Assembly: GCA_018436705.1 (NCBI GenBank)
Contig: JAHDLA010000018.1
Span: 124,001-188,000 of the forward strand
Direction of reading: 5' to 3'
DNA length: 64,000 nucleotides
From: Sedimentibacter sp.
Lineage (GTDB): Bacteria > Bacillota > Clostridia > Tissierellales > Sedimentibacteraceae
Position 1 is the stretch's first letter. Each line of letters opens with the position of its first letter. Below, one piece after another: positions 1 to 8,893 of this stretch. A program made the position numbers and the translations under genes. The notes beneath the pieces were generated by a model. That model saw nothing but the letters and a program-made list of their open reading frames with translations, was not told the origin of the DNA and did not search any database.

Positions 1-95
1 AGCATTCCATTACTTTCGGCTTTATTTAACAATTGAATTTAAAAATAAAATATAATATAATTGGTTTAATGATTAAATGAATGGGGAGGTATAAA

Positions 96-731
96 ATGGA
101 TTTTGTAAAAGGAGCATACAAAGTAAAAAGCGAGACCATAATTAAAAATCTTAAAAAAAGATTTATGGACGGTTACTATGCAGACACAAAGGAAGAAGCG
201 ACAGAACTGGCAATGTCATTAATTGACCATGAAGATGTTGTATCATGGGGGGGCTCTTTAACTATCGATGAACTAGGAGTTAAGAAGCTTCTTGAAAAAA
301 AAGGGATCTCTGTTATTGACCGTGATAAGGCAAAATCTCCCGAGGAAAGAGTTAAACTCATGAAGCAGGCTTTAACTGCGAATGTTTTTTTAACAAGTAC
401 AAATGCAATAACAATGAATGGTGAATTAATGAATGTTGACGGAAATGGAAACAGAGTTGCTGCCTACTGCTACGGCCCCGACTCAGTAATTGTTGTAGCC
501 GGAATGAACAAAGTTGTGCCAGAACTGGACTACGCTTTGGCAAAATTAAGAACAGACGCAACGGTTCCAAATGCAGTAAGGTTCAATGCTCAGACACCGT
601 GCAAACTCACAGGAAAATGTTCAGAATGTACAACTAAGGACACTTTGTGCAGCCAAATATTGATTACAAGATTCTGCAAACCGCAGAACAGAATTAAAGT
701 AATACTTGTTGGGGAACATTTGGGATTTTAG
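96..731 (+). CDS. LUD-domain (lactate utilization type) protein
   Basis: This 211-residue protein resembles the LUD (LutC/YkgG, DUF162) family, whose members take part in lactate or other hydroxy-acid oxidation or are free-standing proteins of unknown role. The core shows the family pattern of an early SWGGSLT stretch, a TSTNAIT segment and the VAGMNKVV segment. A Cys-rich part follows (CKLTGKCSECTTKDTLC, about residues 170-190), as in many clostridial stand-alone LUD proteins. I chose the ATG at 96 because GGGGAGGT sits just upstream; the in-frame ATG at 81 lies within that site. It appears monocistronic, with no lutA/lutB partner, so the substrate is unknown. Confidence 0.8.
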   Translation: MDFVKGAYKVKSETIIKNLKKRFMDGYYADTKEEATELAMSLIDHEDVVSWGGSLTIDELGVKKLLEKKGISVIDRDKAKSPEERVKLMKQALTANVFLTSTNAITMNGELMNVDGNGNRVAAYCYGPDSVIVVAGMNKVVPELDYALAKLRTDATVPNAVRFNAQTPCKLTGKCSECTTKDTLCSQILITRFCKPQNRIKVILVGEHLGF

Positions 732-784
732 TTTAAATTCAACTGAATGACACTGTATCGAACTTTACTTTACAGTTAATGTGT

Positions 785-808
785 GGCAGGCAGAATTTTT
801 TGCCTGCC
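785..808 (+). terminator. Hairpin after LUD gene
   Basis: GGCAGGCA and TGCCTGCC form an 8-bp GC-rich stem around a T-rich loop, 54 bases after the LUD stop codon. The downstream T tract is poor, so its strength as an intrinsic terminator is uncertain. Confidence 0.5.
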
Positions 809-846
809 CATTTAATTAACAGTCCAGTATTATTGGAGGGAGTATA

Positions 847-1974
847 ATGAAAATAATTCATACATCAGACTGGCACTTAGGGATAAGCCTGCACAACGCA
901 AGCTTAATTGAAGAGCAAAAAAACTTTATTGAATTTTTAATAGAAGCCGTAAAGAAAAACGGCATAGATGCGGTAATGATTGCCGGTGATATTTTTGACC
1001 ATTCGGTATCAAGCGCTGAAGCTATTTCTTTATATAATTACGCTGTAACAGAATTATGCAATGAAATAGGAATTCCTGTAATTATATCTGCAGGAAATCA
1101 TGATGGAGCAGTACGTCTTGCTTCTTGCAGCGAGCTGCTGAAAAAAACCGGACTTTATATATTCGGAAAACTGACAAATGAAGTGACAGTAGTGGAATTA
1201 AAAAATGCAGATGTTTATGTCCTTCCTTATTTCAACATTGATGAAACGAGAGCAATCTTCCCAAACGAAAAAATAAACAGCTATTCAGATGCAATGAAGT
1301 GTGTCTTGGATAATATGAAGCTTAAGTTTCGTAGCGGCAGAAAAAATATTCTTATGAGCCACTGCTTCGTAAGCGGATCTGTTCTTTCAGAAAGCGACCG
1401 TTCCGCAATGGTAGGCGGCGCTTCCGTAGTGCCTTCGGAGATTTTTGAAGGCTTTGATTATGTTGCTCTCGGCCATCTTCACAAACCGCAAGACAGAGGC
1501 TTTAATGCCAGATACAGCGGTTCTCCCCTAAAATACTCATTCAGCGAAGCAGATCATCAGAAATCCGTTACTATATTGAATATAGAAGATGATATAACCG
1601 TTAAAGAACTGGAAGTTGTTCCTTCAAGAGATATTAGAGTTATTCGTGGAGCCTATGAAGAAATTCTTAAGATTGCAGAAAACGACTTAAAAAAGGATGA
1701 CTATATAAAAATAGAAATGACTGATAAATATGCAGGCATGGAGGCTGTTGAAGTATTCAGAAGCTATTACGAAAACCTTCTGAATATTACGGGCAAAGTT
1801 AACGAGGCCGAAGAAAATGAGCTGACAGTCAATGAATTATACACGCTTTCTCCTAATGATATCTTGGAGAAATTTTACAAAGAAACTACAGGAAATGACC
1901 TGACTGGCGAGCAAAATGATTTGTTTAATCAGGCTTTGTTTTCTGTTGAAGTTAAGGAGGACGCAGCGCAATGA
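847..1974 (+). CDS. sbcD: Exonuclease SbcCD subunit D (Mre11-like nuclease)
   Basis: This is the nuclease subunit of the SbcCD (Mre11-Rad50) complex, which opens DNA hairpins and processes double-strand ends in the cytoplasm. Metallophosphoesterase motifs are visible: HTSDWHLG at residues 5-12, a GDIFDH block near 45, GNHD near 82 and GHLHKPQ near 207, which supply the Mn-binding residues. The 375-residue length is normal. GGAGGGAG precedes the ATG. The stop overlaps the sbcC start by four bases (ATGA), so the two genes are translationally coupled. Confidence 0.95.
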   Translation: MKIIHTSDWHLGISLHNASLIEEQKNFIEFLIEAVKKNGIDAVMIAGDIFDHSVSSAEAISLYNYAVTELCNEIGIPVIISAGNHDGAVRLASCSELLKKTGLYIFGKLTNEVTVVELKNADVYVLPYFNIDETRAIFPNEKINSYSDAMKCVLDNMKLKFRSGRKNILMSHCFVSGSVLSESDRSAMVGGASVVPSEIFEGFDYVALGHLHKPQDRGFNARYSGSPLKYSFSEADHQKSVTILNIEDDITVKELEVVPSRDIRVIRGAYEEILKIAENDLKKDDYIKIEMTDKYAGMEAVEVFRSYYENLLNITGKVNEAEENELTVNELYTLSPNDILEKFYKETTGNDLTGEQNDLFNQALFSVEVKEDAAQ

Positions 1975-4900
1975 TACCTATAACTTTAAAATTCCAAGCA
2001 TTCGGTCCCTATGTAAATAAACAGGAAGTAGATTTCAAAAAATTTGCAGACTCTGGCATCTTTTTAATTCATGGAGCAACAGGCTCAGGAAAAACTACCA
2101 TACTTGATGCAATATCGTATGCGCTGTACGGAAAATCAAGCGGCGGTCAAAGAGGTGACATTACTTCTATGCGATGCCAAACAGCAAGCGAGCATATACC
2201 TACTGAAGTAGAATTTATTTTTAAAATTGCTGATAAAACATATAAATTTACCCGAAGCATCGCTGTGAAAACTAGACGTAACGGCTCTAAACATTACAAT
2301 GTTACACAAAACGCTTTATTTTTAAATAGCGAAGATATATTCGTACCATTTTTTGAAAACCCTAAAATCAGGGAAACTGAACAAAAAGCATGTGAACTTA
2401 TAGGGCTTAGCCACGAACAGTTCGTACAAGTAATAATGCTCCCTCAAGGTAAATTTGAAAAATTTCTCATGGCAAAATCAGATGAAAAGGAAGAAATACT
2501 TGTTACTCTTTTTAATGCCGGAAAGTGGCAAGAAGTTGCTGAATGGATATGTGATCAGGCAAAAGAAACGGCTAGAGACATAACCTCAAAAAAAAATAAT
2601 ATAAACACACTGCTTAAATCAGAAAATGCTGAGAACATTGATGACTTAAATGTACAAATAAATGAACTTACCAAATCAGTCAATAGCGCTGCTGAAATAA
2701 TAAATAAGAAATCAAATCAGCTGTCTGCAGAAAAAGACAAATTAACACTTCAATCAGAGATTTTTAATTTATTTGAAGAAATGCTCAGGACAGAAAAAGA
2801 ACTGGCGAAAATAAAGGAACAGGAAAACGAAATAAATGAACTGATGGCAAAGATCGAAAATGGCAGAAAAGCACTAAATGTCTCACAAAAATATTCAACA
2901 GTTATGAATTTATACAAACTTATGCAAGCAGCAAATTTAAAACTGGCAAAAGAAAAAGAAAACAATTCTATATACAAATCTACTGTAGAAAAAATTGACA
3001 AAGAACTTTGTGAACTTAAAAAAAATGAACAAACTATTGAAAAATTAAAGGAAAACAAAATTAAATCCGAAGCTCTGGTTACCATATACAAAGAAATTAC
3101 AAAATCTCAAATAAGTTCTGAAAGAGAAAATAAAAAGTTTGAAGCATTAAAAAAAGAAAATACGGAAAAACAAGATATTTATAATTCCATTAGGGAAAAA
3201 CTCAAGCAACAAAAGGAGCTTAAGGATCACATATTTAATACCTACAGTATGAAGCTGCCTGAGTTAAAAGCAAAATCAGAAAAATTCGCAATGCTTGAAA
3301 AGAAAAGTCATGAACTTAGCTTGCTTGATAAAAATATTAATACAACAGACAGCCAACTCATCATGCTGAATAAACAGCTTGGAAAATTTAAAGAGTTGAT
3401 AACACTTAAAAAACAAGAATACGAATCTGTTTACAGCAGCTATATAAAAGGAACCGCATACCTTCTAAGCGAAAGCCTGAAAGAAGGAAATGAATGCCCT
3501 GTATGCGGAAGTGTACACCATCCCAAAAAAGCTGTAAATACTAATTCGAGTATAGATGCTACAACAGTCAAAATGCTCAGCACAGAACTGGATGAACTAA
3601 ATGAAAAGTTCAATGCAACAATCAATGCAATAACAAAACAGGATGCTATAAAACTGTCTGCTGTTGAAAGCCTTGAAAAATTACAGCAGGAAAATAATGA
3701 AATAAAGAAAGCTCTTGGTGAAGACAGCAAAGAAGAAATACTTGCTCAATTGAGAAAAGCTGAAAAAGAATCAAACAGATTAAATGATATTATTCGTTTG
3801 GAAACAGACTTGTCTGAAAAAGTCAACAATACGGAGAACGAGCTAAACCAATTAAGCTTACAGTTGAACGAACAGAGCAGATTAAAAGAAGAGGCAGCCG
3901 CGATATTCAGTTCAATGAACTCTCAAAAAATAAGCGGGATAGAAACCGAGACTGAATTGCTCAAGAAAATAAACTCGTACAAGTTGTCAATAGAAAGGTA
4001 TGTAAATGAGTTAGAAGCTCTGACAAACAAGAAAATAGCAGCAGACAAGTTATTAAGCTCATCAAATACAAGCCTTTCTTTCTTAAAAGAGGATTTTGAA
4101 AACAAAGACATTGAATATGTAAAAGAAAAAAACGAGTACTATTCATTGTTAAAAGAAAATGGATTTGCGGACACTTCTGAATTTAAGAAGTTCTTAGTAC
4201 CACAGGAACAGATTGGCGAGTGGGATAAAAAAGCACAGGCATATATAATTGAAAAAGGCTCCGTTGCCAAAAACCTTGAGCGCCTTGTCAAACTTACCGA
4301 GGGCAAAGAAAAACCTGACATTGAGCAAATAAAAAATTCAATTGCTGCACTTGAAAATACTATTAAAGAATATGACAAACAAATTGCACTGCAAGCAGAT
4401 AAAAAAGAAAGAATCAATAAAACAATCCAGCAAACTGAAAAGAACCAAAAAATTCTCCAAGAAATGATGAGAAAATATGACATGTATTACAATTTTGGAA
4501 CAACACTGCGAGGCGACAGAGGCATAAGCCTTAGGCGATATGTTCTTGGAGTCATGCTCTCATCAGTAACGTCAGAGGCAAATCGTCTTTTGAAAAATGT
4601 TCACGACGGACGGTATCAGCTATGCAGAACTCTTGAAGGAAGCGGCAGGACAAGAAAAGCGGGTCTGGAGTTAGAGGTTTATGATGCCTATTCGGGTGAA
4701 AAAAGAAGTGTTACAGGATTATCCGGCGGAGAAAAATTCCTTGTGTCCCTGGCACTATCTCTTGGACTTTCTGCAGTAGTACAAGCACAGTCCGGCGGAA
4801 TAAGGATTGATACTATGTTTATTGACGAAGGCTTCGGCAGTCTGGACAGCTCATCAATAGGAGATGCCATGAACATATTAAGCTCTGTCAAAGGCTCCAA

Positions 4901-5009
4901 AAGGCTTGTAGGAATAATATCTCACGTACAAATGCTTAAGGAGACCATTGAATCATCCATATCGGTTGAAAAAAGCCGGAAAGGCAGCACACTGATCGTT
5001 AACGGTTAA
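1971..5009 (+). CDS. sbcC: Exonuclease SbcCD subunit C (Rad50-like ATPase)
   Basis: This is the SMC-like ATPase partner of SbcD, 1012 residues. The Walker A motif GATGSGKTT is at about residues 35-43. Long charged coiled-coil arms flank a zinc-hook CPVC near residue 508, almost exactly mid-protein. The C-terminal lobe carries the ABC signature LSGGEKF and the Walker B segment FIDEGFGSLD. ATP binding closes the heads and the hook joins two complexes. It overlaps sbcD by four bases, and no internal disruption is visible. Confidence 0.95.
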   Translation: MIPITLKFQAFGPYVNKQEVDFKKFADSGIFLIHGATGSGKTTILDAISYALYGKSSGGQRGDITSMRCQTASEHIPTEVEFIFKIADKTYKFTRSIAVKTRRNGSKHYNVTQNALFLNSEDIFVPFFENPKIRETEQKACELIGLSHEQFVQVIMLPQGKFEKFLMAKSDEKEEILVTLFNAGKWQEVAEWICDQAKETARDITSKKNNINTLLKSENAENIDDLNVQINELTKSVNSAAEIINKKSNQLSAEKDKLTLQSEIFNLFEEMLRTEKELAKIKEQENEINELMAKIENGRKALNVSQKYSTVMNLYKLMQAANLKLAKEKENNSIYKSTVEKIDKELCELKKNEQTIEKLKENKIKSEALVTIYKEITKSQISSERENKKFEALKKENTEKQDIYNSIREKLKQQKELKDHIFNTYSMKLPELKAKSEKFAMLEKKSHELSLLDKNINTTDSQLIMLNKQLGKFKELITLKKQEYESVYSSYIKGTAYLLSESLKEGNECPVCGSVHHPKKAVNTNSSIDATTVKMLSTELDELNEKFNATINAITKQDAIKLSAVESLEKLQQENNEIKKALGEDSKEEILAQLRKAEKESNRLNDIIRLETDLSEKVNNTENELNQLSLQLNEQSRLKEEAAAIFSSMNSQKISGIETETELLKKINSYKLSIERYVNELEALTNKKIAADKLLSSSNTSLSFLKEDFENKDIEYVKEKNEYYSLLKENGFADTSEFKKFLVPQEQIGEWDKKAQAYIIEKGSVAKNLERLVKLTEGKEKPDIEQIKNSIAALENTIKEYDKQIALQADKKERINKTIQQTEKNQKILQEMMRKYDMYYNFGTTLRGDRGISLRRYVLGVMLSSVTSEANRLLKNVHDGRYQLCRTLEGSGRTRKAGLELEVYDAYSGEKRSVTGLSGGEKFLVSLALSLGLSAVVQAQSGGIRIDTMFIDEGFGSLDSSSIGDAMNILSSVKGSKRLVGIISHVQMLKETIESSISVEKSRKGSTLIVNG

Positions 5010-5064
5010 AACATATAAGAAACAACAGTGCCATTAGGCAGCCATCCCAGAATAGCTAATACTA

Positions 5065-5556
5065 TTAATTCCTGGTATATTGATATGCTATTCTTGGACT
5101 GCCATCCTTAACATATATAATACCGCATTTTTTAAAACCGTTCTTTTCTATCAAATGCCTCATAGTACTATTATTTTCGTGGGTATCTATGCGCAAGTTA
5201 TGTATAAGTTCCTTACAATAATCCAAGCATCGTGAAAAAATACCTTTAACTTTACCATCACTGGCTATGCGATGTATTGTACCGTAAGGATCGTCATTTT
5301 TCCATGAGCCATTTTCTATGTAGGCGTATGACGCATCCGCTCCAACGATAAATGCAAAAACTCCGTGTATTTCATTGTTTTCGACATATACAAACAAATG
5401 CTTTTTTTCTATGTCGACCTTCAGCATTTCAAGCGCCGGATACGAATCACCCCACTGTGTTGGATTGCCGTTATTCTCCATATATTTTCTGGCGATTGCA
5501 TATACGCCCATAATTTTATCTAAATCTTCATATCTTGCCAAACGTATACTATACAT
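5065..5556 (-). CDS. GNAT-family N-acetyltransferase
   Basis: This 163-residue protein has the layout of a GCN5-related acetyltransferase. It starts with the typical IRLARYEDLDKIMGVY strand-helix, has a central strand pair (HLFVYVENNEIHGVFAF) and ends with the family's DTHENNSTMRHLIEKNGFKKCGIIY segment. That late part matches the common pattern of an asparagine followed by a helix and the GF.K.G motif. AAGGAGATG precedes the start. The acyl acceptor cannot be predicted. It stands alone, convergent with sbcC. Confidence 0.85.
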   Translation of the reverse strand: MYSIRLARYEDLDKIMGVYAIARKYMENNGNPTQWGDSYPALEMLKVDIEKKHLFVYVENNEIHGVFAFIVGADASYAYIENGSWKNDDPYGTIHRIASDGKVKGIFSRCLDYCKELIHNLRIDTHENNSTMRHLIEKNGFKKCGIIYVKDGSPRIAYQYTRN

Positions 5557-5731
5557 GCTTCATCTCCTTATCTTTTTATATTTTGAATAATTATATTCTA
5601 AATTGCAATAGAAAACAATACTTTAATACACTATTGGTGAAATATAAGTGTGGACACTTGTCACGCTCGTTATCCATTTAGCAAACTTTACTCCGCCGAA
5701 AATATTTATAATTAGGAGCACAAATACACAA

Positions 5732-6451
5732 TTATTCAGAAAGATAATCAAATACAAATTTCTTGTAACCTCGTCCCACCGGTATCTTTTTATCAACATT
5801 AAAAACTTCTATTTCTTTTGCAGATATTGATTTTATTTTTGACTTGTTGACAATAAATCCTTTATGGCATCTCAAGAATAGTCCCATGTCAATAGTGTTT
5901 TCAAGCTCTTTGAAAGTCATTCTGATACTTATATCATTCTTATTCTCTGTATATATGTTAATATAATTTATGACTTTTTCGAAATATAGGACATCCTTAT
6001 TCATAATTTTTATGTCTTTATTTTGTTTCTTTATCATAAAAAAGCTTGTTTCATTATCATAAATGGCATCCCTTTCAATTTTCTCAAATGCTTTATTCAA
6101 TACAATTTCAAGCCTGTGCTCGTCTATCGGTTTAATTATATATTGAAAAACAAACTGTTCATAAGCCCTTTCGGCGTATTCCGGATAGGCCGTAACATAT
6201 ATTACGACTGCATTATCGTCAATATTAAATATTCTTTCAGCTACTTGAATTCCATCACTATCAGGCATATCGATATCCAAAAAAACAATGTCATATTTCT
6301 GTTTCATATACATTTCTATTGCTTCATAGCCGGATGTTGTTTTAAAGCACCTAAACAAAATACCTTTTCCCCTCAAGCAATTGTTTATATATTTTTCTAA
6401 AATGTTCAAATGCAACTCTAAATCATCACACAGCAAAAATCTGTACTCCAT
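5732..6451 (-). CDS. LytTR-family response regulator (AgrA/VirR-like), orphan
   Basis: The N-terminal receiver domain begins with an acidic CDD pocket and has the likely phospho-acceptor aspartate in FLDIDMPDSDG (about residue 55), followed by YVTAY and KPI switch-region residues. The C-terminal LytTR DNA-binding domain (about residues 135-239) ends with KKIPVGRGYKKFVFDYL. I chose the ATG at 6451 because AGAGGGGGG lies just upstream; the longer frame to 6472 has no such site. No histidine kinase gene is nearby, so the partner is unknown. A second, truncated LytTR C-terminus lies at 10.6 kb. Confidence 0.88.
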   Translation of the reverse strand: MEYRFLLCDDLELHLNILEKYINNCLRGKGILFRCFKTTSGYEAIEMYMKQKYDIVFLDIDMPDSDGIQVAERIFNIDDNAVVIYVTAYPEYAERAYEQFVFQYIIKPIDEHRLEIVLNKAFEKIERDAIYDNETSFFMIKKQNKDIKIMNKDVLYFEKVINYINIYTENKNDISIRMTFKELENTIDMGLFLRCHKGFIVNKSKIKSISAKEIEVFNVDKKIPVGRGYKKFVFDYLSE

Positions 6452-6472
6452 TATGCGGCCCCCCTCTTGCAC

Positions 6473-6797
6473 AAATATAAACTGTTATGTTTTTATAGCA
6501 TGCTCCTAATATATATCGTCATTTTCACGGAATACTTTATAAGATACGTTAAAATGTTAATGCTGGCATTATTACATAAACCTTTAACATACAAAAGCAT
6601 TGCAATTATAATAATCTAGTCGGTTATACTAAACCACCTCACTTTTCAATTTATAACTGTACTCTTCTTATATATAAGACGCAACTGAATTAAAAAAGTT
6701 TCATGGATTTTTTTATATTATATACTAAAACTTCCAGATATAAAAATGTATGCAGGCCCTGAAAAACAATATAACCCAACAATAAAAAAGCATGAAT
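6473..6797. other. AT-rich intergenic stretch upstream of LytTR gene
   Basis: I see no convincing gene here. It is very AT-rich. On the minus strand an ACAGTTATA segment near 6645-6655 loosely resembles a LytTR-type half site, but I could not find a well-spaced pair. It may hold the promoter of the LytTR regulator. Confidence 0.3.
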
Positions 6798-6878
6798 TCA
6801 ACATTTTACTGCACCGGTAAAAAAGTGTGTCCAGCTTAACACAACAGTAGCAGCAGTAATACATATTTTTGTACTCAG
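6798..6878 (-). other. Possible 26-residue peptide frame inside repeat copy A
   Basis: From a CTG codon that overlaps the stop of the 77-residue frame upstream (CTGA), this frame reads LSTKICITAATVV, then a hydrophobic stretch, and ends at AVKC. The related frame in repeat copy B (7687-7854) starts LSTKKRHISLL. The shared start suggests two diverged copies of one small membrane peptide gene. No ATG is present and the ribosome site is poor, so this may be a remnant. Confidence 0.25.
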
Positions 6879-6905
6879 TATTTTAATTTTCTGCCTTGTG
6901 GAAAA
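6807..6905. repeat. Diverged direct repeat, copy A
   Basis: About 100 bases starting ACTGCACCGGTAAAAA and running through TTTTAATTTTCTGCCTTGTG match 7771-7880 at roughly three-quarters identity by eye, in the same orientation and about 965 bp apart. Read on the minus strand, both copies encode a related LSTK-starting hydrophobic frame. No transposase or terminal inverted repeat is associated. Confidence 0.7.
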
Positions 6906-7108
6906 TTTTGTTTTATTGCTTCTTCCCTTTGGTTGAACTCTTGTTGTTTTAATTCAGTAACCGGCGGATTCCATATGTTATTAAATGGATAAAACTCCAA
7001 GAAGCTTAGCAGAAACAACAATACCAAGCTACTAAAAAACCTGATAAAAATACATGTAATTTTTTTATTTTTAAAACCATTCCTTTCGTTATAACAGTTC
7101 CCTGTCAC
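6875..7108 (-). CDS. Small single-pass membrane protein, unknown
   Basis: I do not recognise this 77-residue frame. It has a basic N-terminal part, one hydrophobic helix (IFIRFFSSLVLLFLLSFLEF, about residues 21-40), then NNIWNPPVTELKQQE and a charged tail ending GRKLKY. Hydrophobic helix, short linker and a proline/acid motif vaguely recall AgrD-type signal-peptide precursors, but no cysteine lies at the expected place and there is no agrB. The start is uncertain: GAAAGG lies within the 5' part, and a separate 24-residue frame (MVLKIKK...) begins nearby. It may be a decayed gene. Confidence 0.35.
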   Translation of the reverse strand: MTGNCYNERNGFKNKKITCIFIRFFSSLVLLFLLSFLEFYPFNNIWNPPVTELKQQEFNQREEAIKQNFPQGRKLKY

Positions 7109-7686
7109 AAGCGTTCTTAATTAATACTTCTCTATTATAGATATAATGGTTTATTTGAAATTTAAATACAACTAAACAATATAAACGATACATATAAAGT
7201 GCTTTCAAAACACAAAATAAAATTTTTATTATCAAGCATGTTATTTATATAACAAATTATGCCGTTTGCCACTACTGTATTGTATTGTTTGAAAAAATGC
7301 ACTAAAATGGTATCATGTACAAGGGGCGAAAATTATATATTAAAAATCACAACAGAGGAGTTCATGCAAATACGGCACTAGAATACTTTTTATGTTCTGT
7401 CACATCTTTTCTGATGCATTACTCCTCGGCTATGCTTTCAATTCTTGCAAATATTTTATATACATTATTCTTTTCATTTTGTATTTCGCCCCTCAAAACT
7501 GCATTAATAAATCTTTCAAGCATAACGAAAAACAAAAATTTCGCATCATGTCTTTGCTAATTCCATCATACTGATAGCCTTAAATTTTTTACTTATAAAT
7601 TTAAGCAATATAACAATTTTTCCGCCTTTGCATCAATAGAACGTCATTTAAAACATAAGTTTATAAAATATTTGTCATCTTTTGTG
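7109..7686. other. Low-coding stretch with a short minus-strand remnant
   Basis: This is mostly noncoding. On the minus strand, 7419-7523 reads as a 34-residue frame beginning MLERFINAVLRGEIQ and ending ARIESIAEE, with protein-like composition but no ribosome site; it could be a gene fragment. Plus-strand open frames over the same bases have implausible composition and no ribosome site. I see no RNA gene or mobile element. Confidence 0.3.
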
Positions 7687-7854
7687 TTACTTGTCAGCTA
7701 TGCTGCTGTCAGCACATGCAGCCTGTTTAGCTATTATCAGCCAAAAGTTCCCGACAATATGAACTAAACTATACTGCACCGATAAAAAGATGTGTATCAA
7801 GCTTAACGCAACAGCAGCGTAAAGCAGCGATATATGTCTTTTTTTAGTACTCAA
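7687..7854 (-). CDS. Putative 55-residue membrane peptide (TTG start)
   Basis: This frame starts with TTG, 11 bases after AGGGAG. It has a basic N-terminus (LSTKKRH), a long hydrophobic part (residues about 8-42) and a polar tail with one cysteine (KQAACADSSIADK). It shares the LSTK start and surrounding DNA with repeat copy A. Its 5' end lies about 40 bp from the promoter of the plus-strand sigma gene, so the two are divergent. It could be a signal or immunity-type peptide, or a remnant; I do not recognise a family. Confidence 0.35.
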   Translation of the reverse strand: MSTKKRHISLLYAAVALSLIHIFLSVQYSLVHIVGNFWLIIAKQAACADSSIADK

Positions 7855-7880
7855 AATTTTAATTTTCTCCCTTGTAAAAA
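7771..7880. repeat. Diverged direct repeat, copy B
   Basis: This begins ACTGCACCGATAAAAAG and matches copy A at 6807-6905. It lies immediately upstream of the sigma-gene promoter. Confidence 0.7.
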
Positions 7881-7895
7881 AATTTTAAGGGCAGG

Positions 7896-7927
7896 TTTAC
7901 AAATCAACATTTTGACTTGTCCTTAAT
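7896..7927 (+). promoter_or_regulatory. UviA/TcdR-type sigma promoter upstream of the sigma gene
   Basis: TTTACA (7896-7901), a 19-base spacer ending TTGT, then CCTTAATAT. The same TTTACA plus 19-base spacer plus C(T/C)TTA pattern occurs at 8749 and 10717. TTTACA is the -35 element known for TcdR/BotR/UviA sigma factors. Its position 39 bases before the sigma gene start suggests self-activation. Confidence 0.65.
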
Positions 7928-7959
7928 ATCCAAGTGAATTTTTACAAGGAGGAAATTAA

Positions 7960-8490
7960 ATGGATCTATATTCAGTTTATAAATCTGCACAAATGGGAAA
8001 TAAGAAATCTGTGTTAATGCTTTATCAAAAATTTCAGCCTAAAATAAAAAAATGCAGTCGCAAACTAAATTATGAAACTGCGGAAACTGACATTGTTATA
8101 CGCTTTTTGGAATTTATAAAGCACACGGATTTTGAATCTCTCAAATCGAAATGTGATGGAGCTGTTGTAAATTACACAAACAAATTTTTTGATAATACTT
8201 ACATAAATTTGTTGAATTCCAGGTCCCACTCTATGCAGTTTATTTATCTTAACGATGAAAACAGTTTCATTAAAAACATTCCATATTATGATGATCAAAG
8301 TAATTTGGAGACCGATTATTTTTTATACCTTACTGAACTACAAAGAAAAATAATAGCATACAGATATATTTACGGATATTCCATACAGGAAATAGCGCAA
8401 AAGTTGAACATTTCAAGACAAGCTGTAAACAAAACCAAAAATAGAGGTATAAAAATTATTAAATCTATTTATGACAATCAGTTACATTAA
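7960..8490 (+). CDS. uviA: UviA/TcdR/BotR-type (group 5) RNA polymerase sigma factor
   Basis: The 176-residue length and arrangement fit the clostridial toxin and bacteriocin sigma factors: an N-terminal region-2-like part (YSVYKSAQMGNKKSVLMLYQ) and a C-terminal region-4 helix-turn-helix (YSIQEIAQKLNISRQAVNKTK, about residues 140-160). Such factors switch on toxin genes such as tcdA/B, bont and bcn, usually in response to stress or stationary phase. AAGGAGG precedes the ATG. A holin gene follows 36 bases later, as uviB follows uviA in Clostridium perfringens pIP404. The symbol is by analogy only. Confidence 0.75.
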   Translation: MDLYSVYKSAQMGNKKSVLMLYQKFQPKIKKCSRKLNYETAETDIVIRFLEFIKHTDFESLKSKCDGAVVNYTNKFFDNTYINLLNSRSHSMQFIYLNDENSFIKNIPYYDDQSNLETDYFLYLTELQRKIIAYRYIYGYSIQEIAQKLNISRQAVNKTKNRGIKIIKSIYDNQLH

Positions 8491-8525
8491 TATTTAAAAA
8501 TTAATTTACTAAAGGAAGGTGTATT

Positions 8526-8729
8526 ATGGAGGAAAAAATAATTGAAATGGCTGCAACACAAGGATTATGGGCTCTTTTATCCATAGCACTTATGTTTTAT
8601 ATAATAAAGGCTCAGGAAAAAAGAGAAAAAAACTACCATAATATCATTTCATCATTAACAGATAAACTCAATCTTGTTGAAGATATAAAGGAAGATGTTG
8701 AACAAATAAAAGATTCTTTAAAAAAATAA
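8526..8729 (+). CDS. uviB: UviB/BhlA-family holin-like peptide
   Basis: This 67-residue protein has the UviB/BhlA layout: a short acidic start (MEEKIIEMAATQG), one transmembrane helix (LWALLSIALMFYIIKA), then a charged amphipathic tail (QEKREKN... VEQIKDSLKK). Members act as holin-like factors for release of bacteriocins that lack a secretion signal. AAAGGAAGG precedes the ATG. It is probably cotranscribed with the sigma gene. Its last codons lie at the left edge of a duplicated ~125-bp segment. Confidence 0.8.
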   Translation: MEEKIIEMAATQGLWALLSIALMFYIIKAQEKREKNYHNIISSLTDKLNLVEDIKEDVEQIKDSLKK

Positions 8730-8835
8730 TAAATATTTTTCTATCAGGTTTACAAATAGCATATACAAATTGTCTTTATATAGTGTAAGGCAAAATTAAT
8801 TCAAAGATTTATTTTAAGAAAATTCGGGTTGTATT
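8711..8835 (+). repeat. Duplicated promoter/leader, copy 1
   Basis: About 125 bases from AGATTCTTTAAAAAAATAAT (end of uviB) to the TTGTATTT region are repeated at 10680-10802, with only a few substitutions and a 3-base gap. The segment contains the TTTACA promoter at 8749 and most of the untranslated leader of the next gene. Confidence 0.9.
8749..8780 (+). promoter_or_regulatory. UviA-type promoter upstream of the 175-residue protein gene
   Basis: TTTACA (8749-8754), 19-base spacer ending TTGT, CTTTATA (8774-8780). It lies about 120 bases before the ATG at 8894. The spacing matches the site before the sigma gene. Confidence 0.65.
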
Positions 8836-8893
8836 TCTTTGAACAAAATCGCACTTACAAAAATACATGTTTTTTAAAAAAGGAGGTTATATT

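Noticed and set aside
7315..7574. Two overlapping plus-strand open frames
   Set aside because: No ribosome site, implausible composition and mutual overlap; the minus strand of the same bases gives a more protein-like short frame.
6807..7880. Insertion sequence or MITE explaining the repeat pair
   Set aside because: No transposase, no terminal inverted repeats and no target duplications; the pair is only moderately similar and includes coding-like frames.
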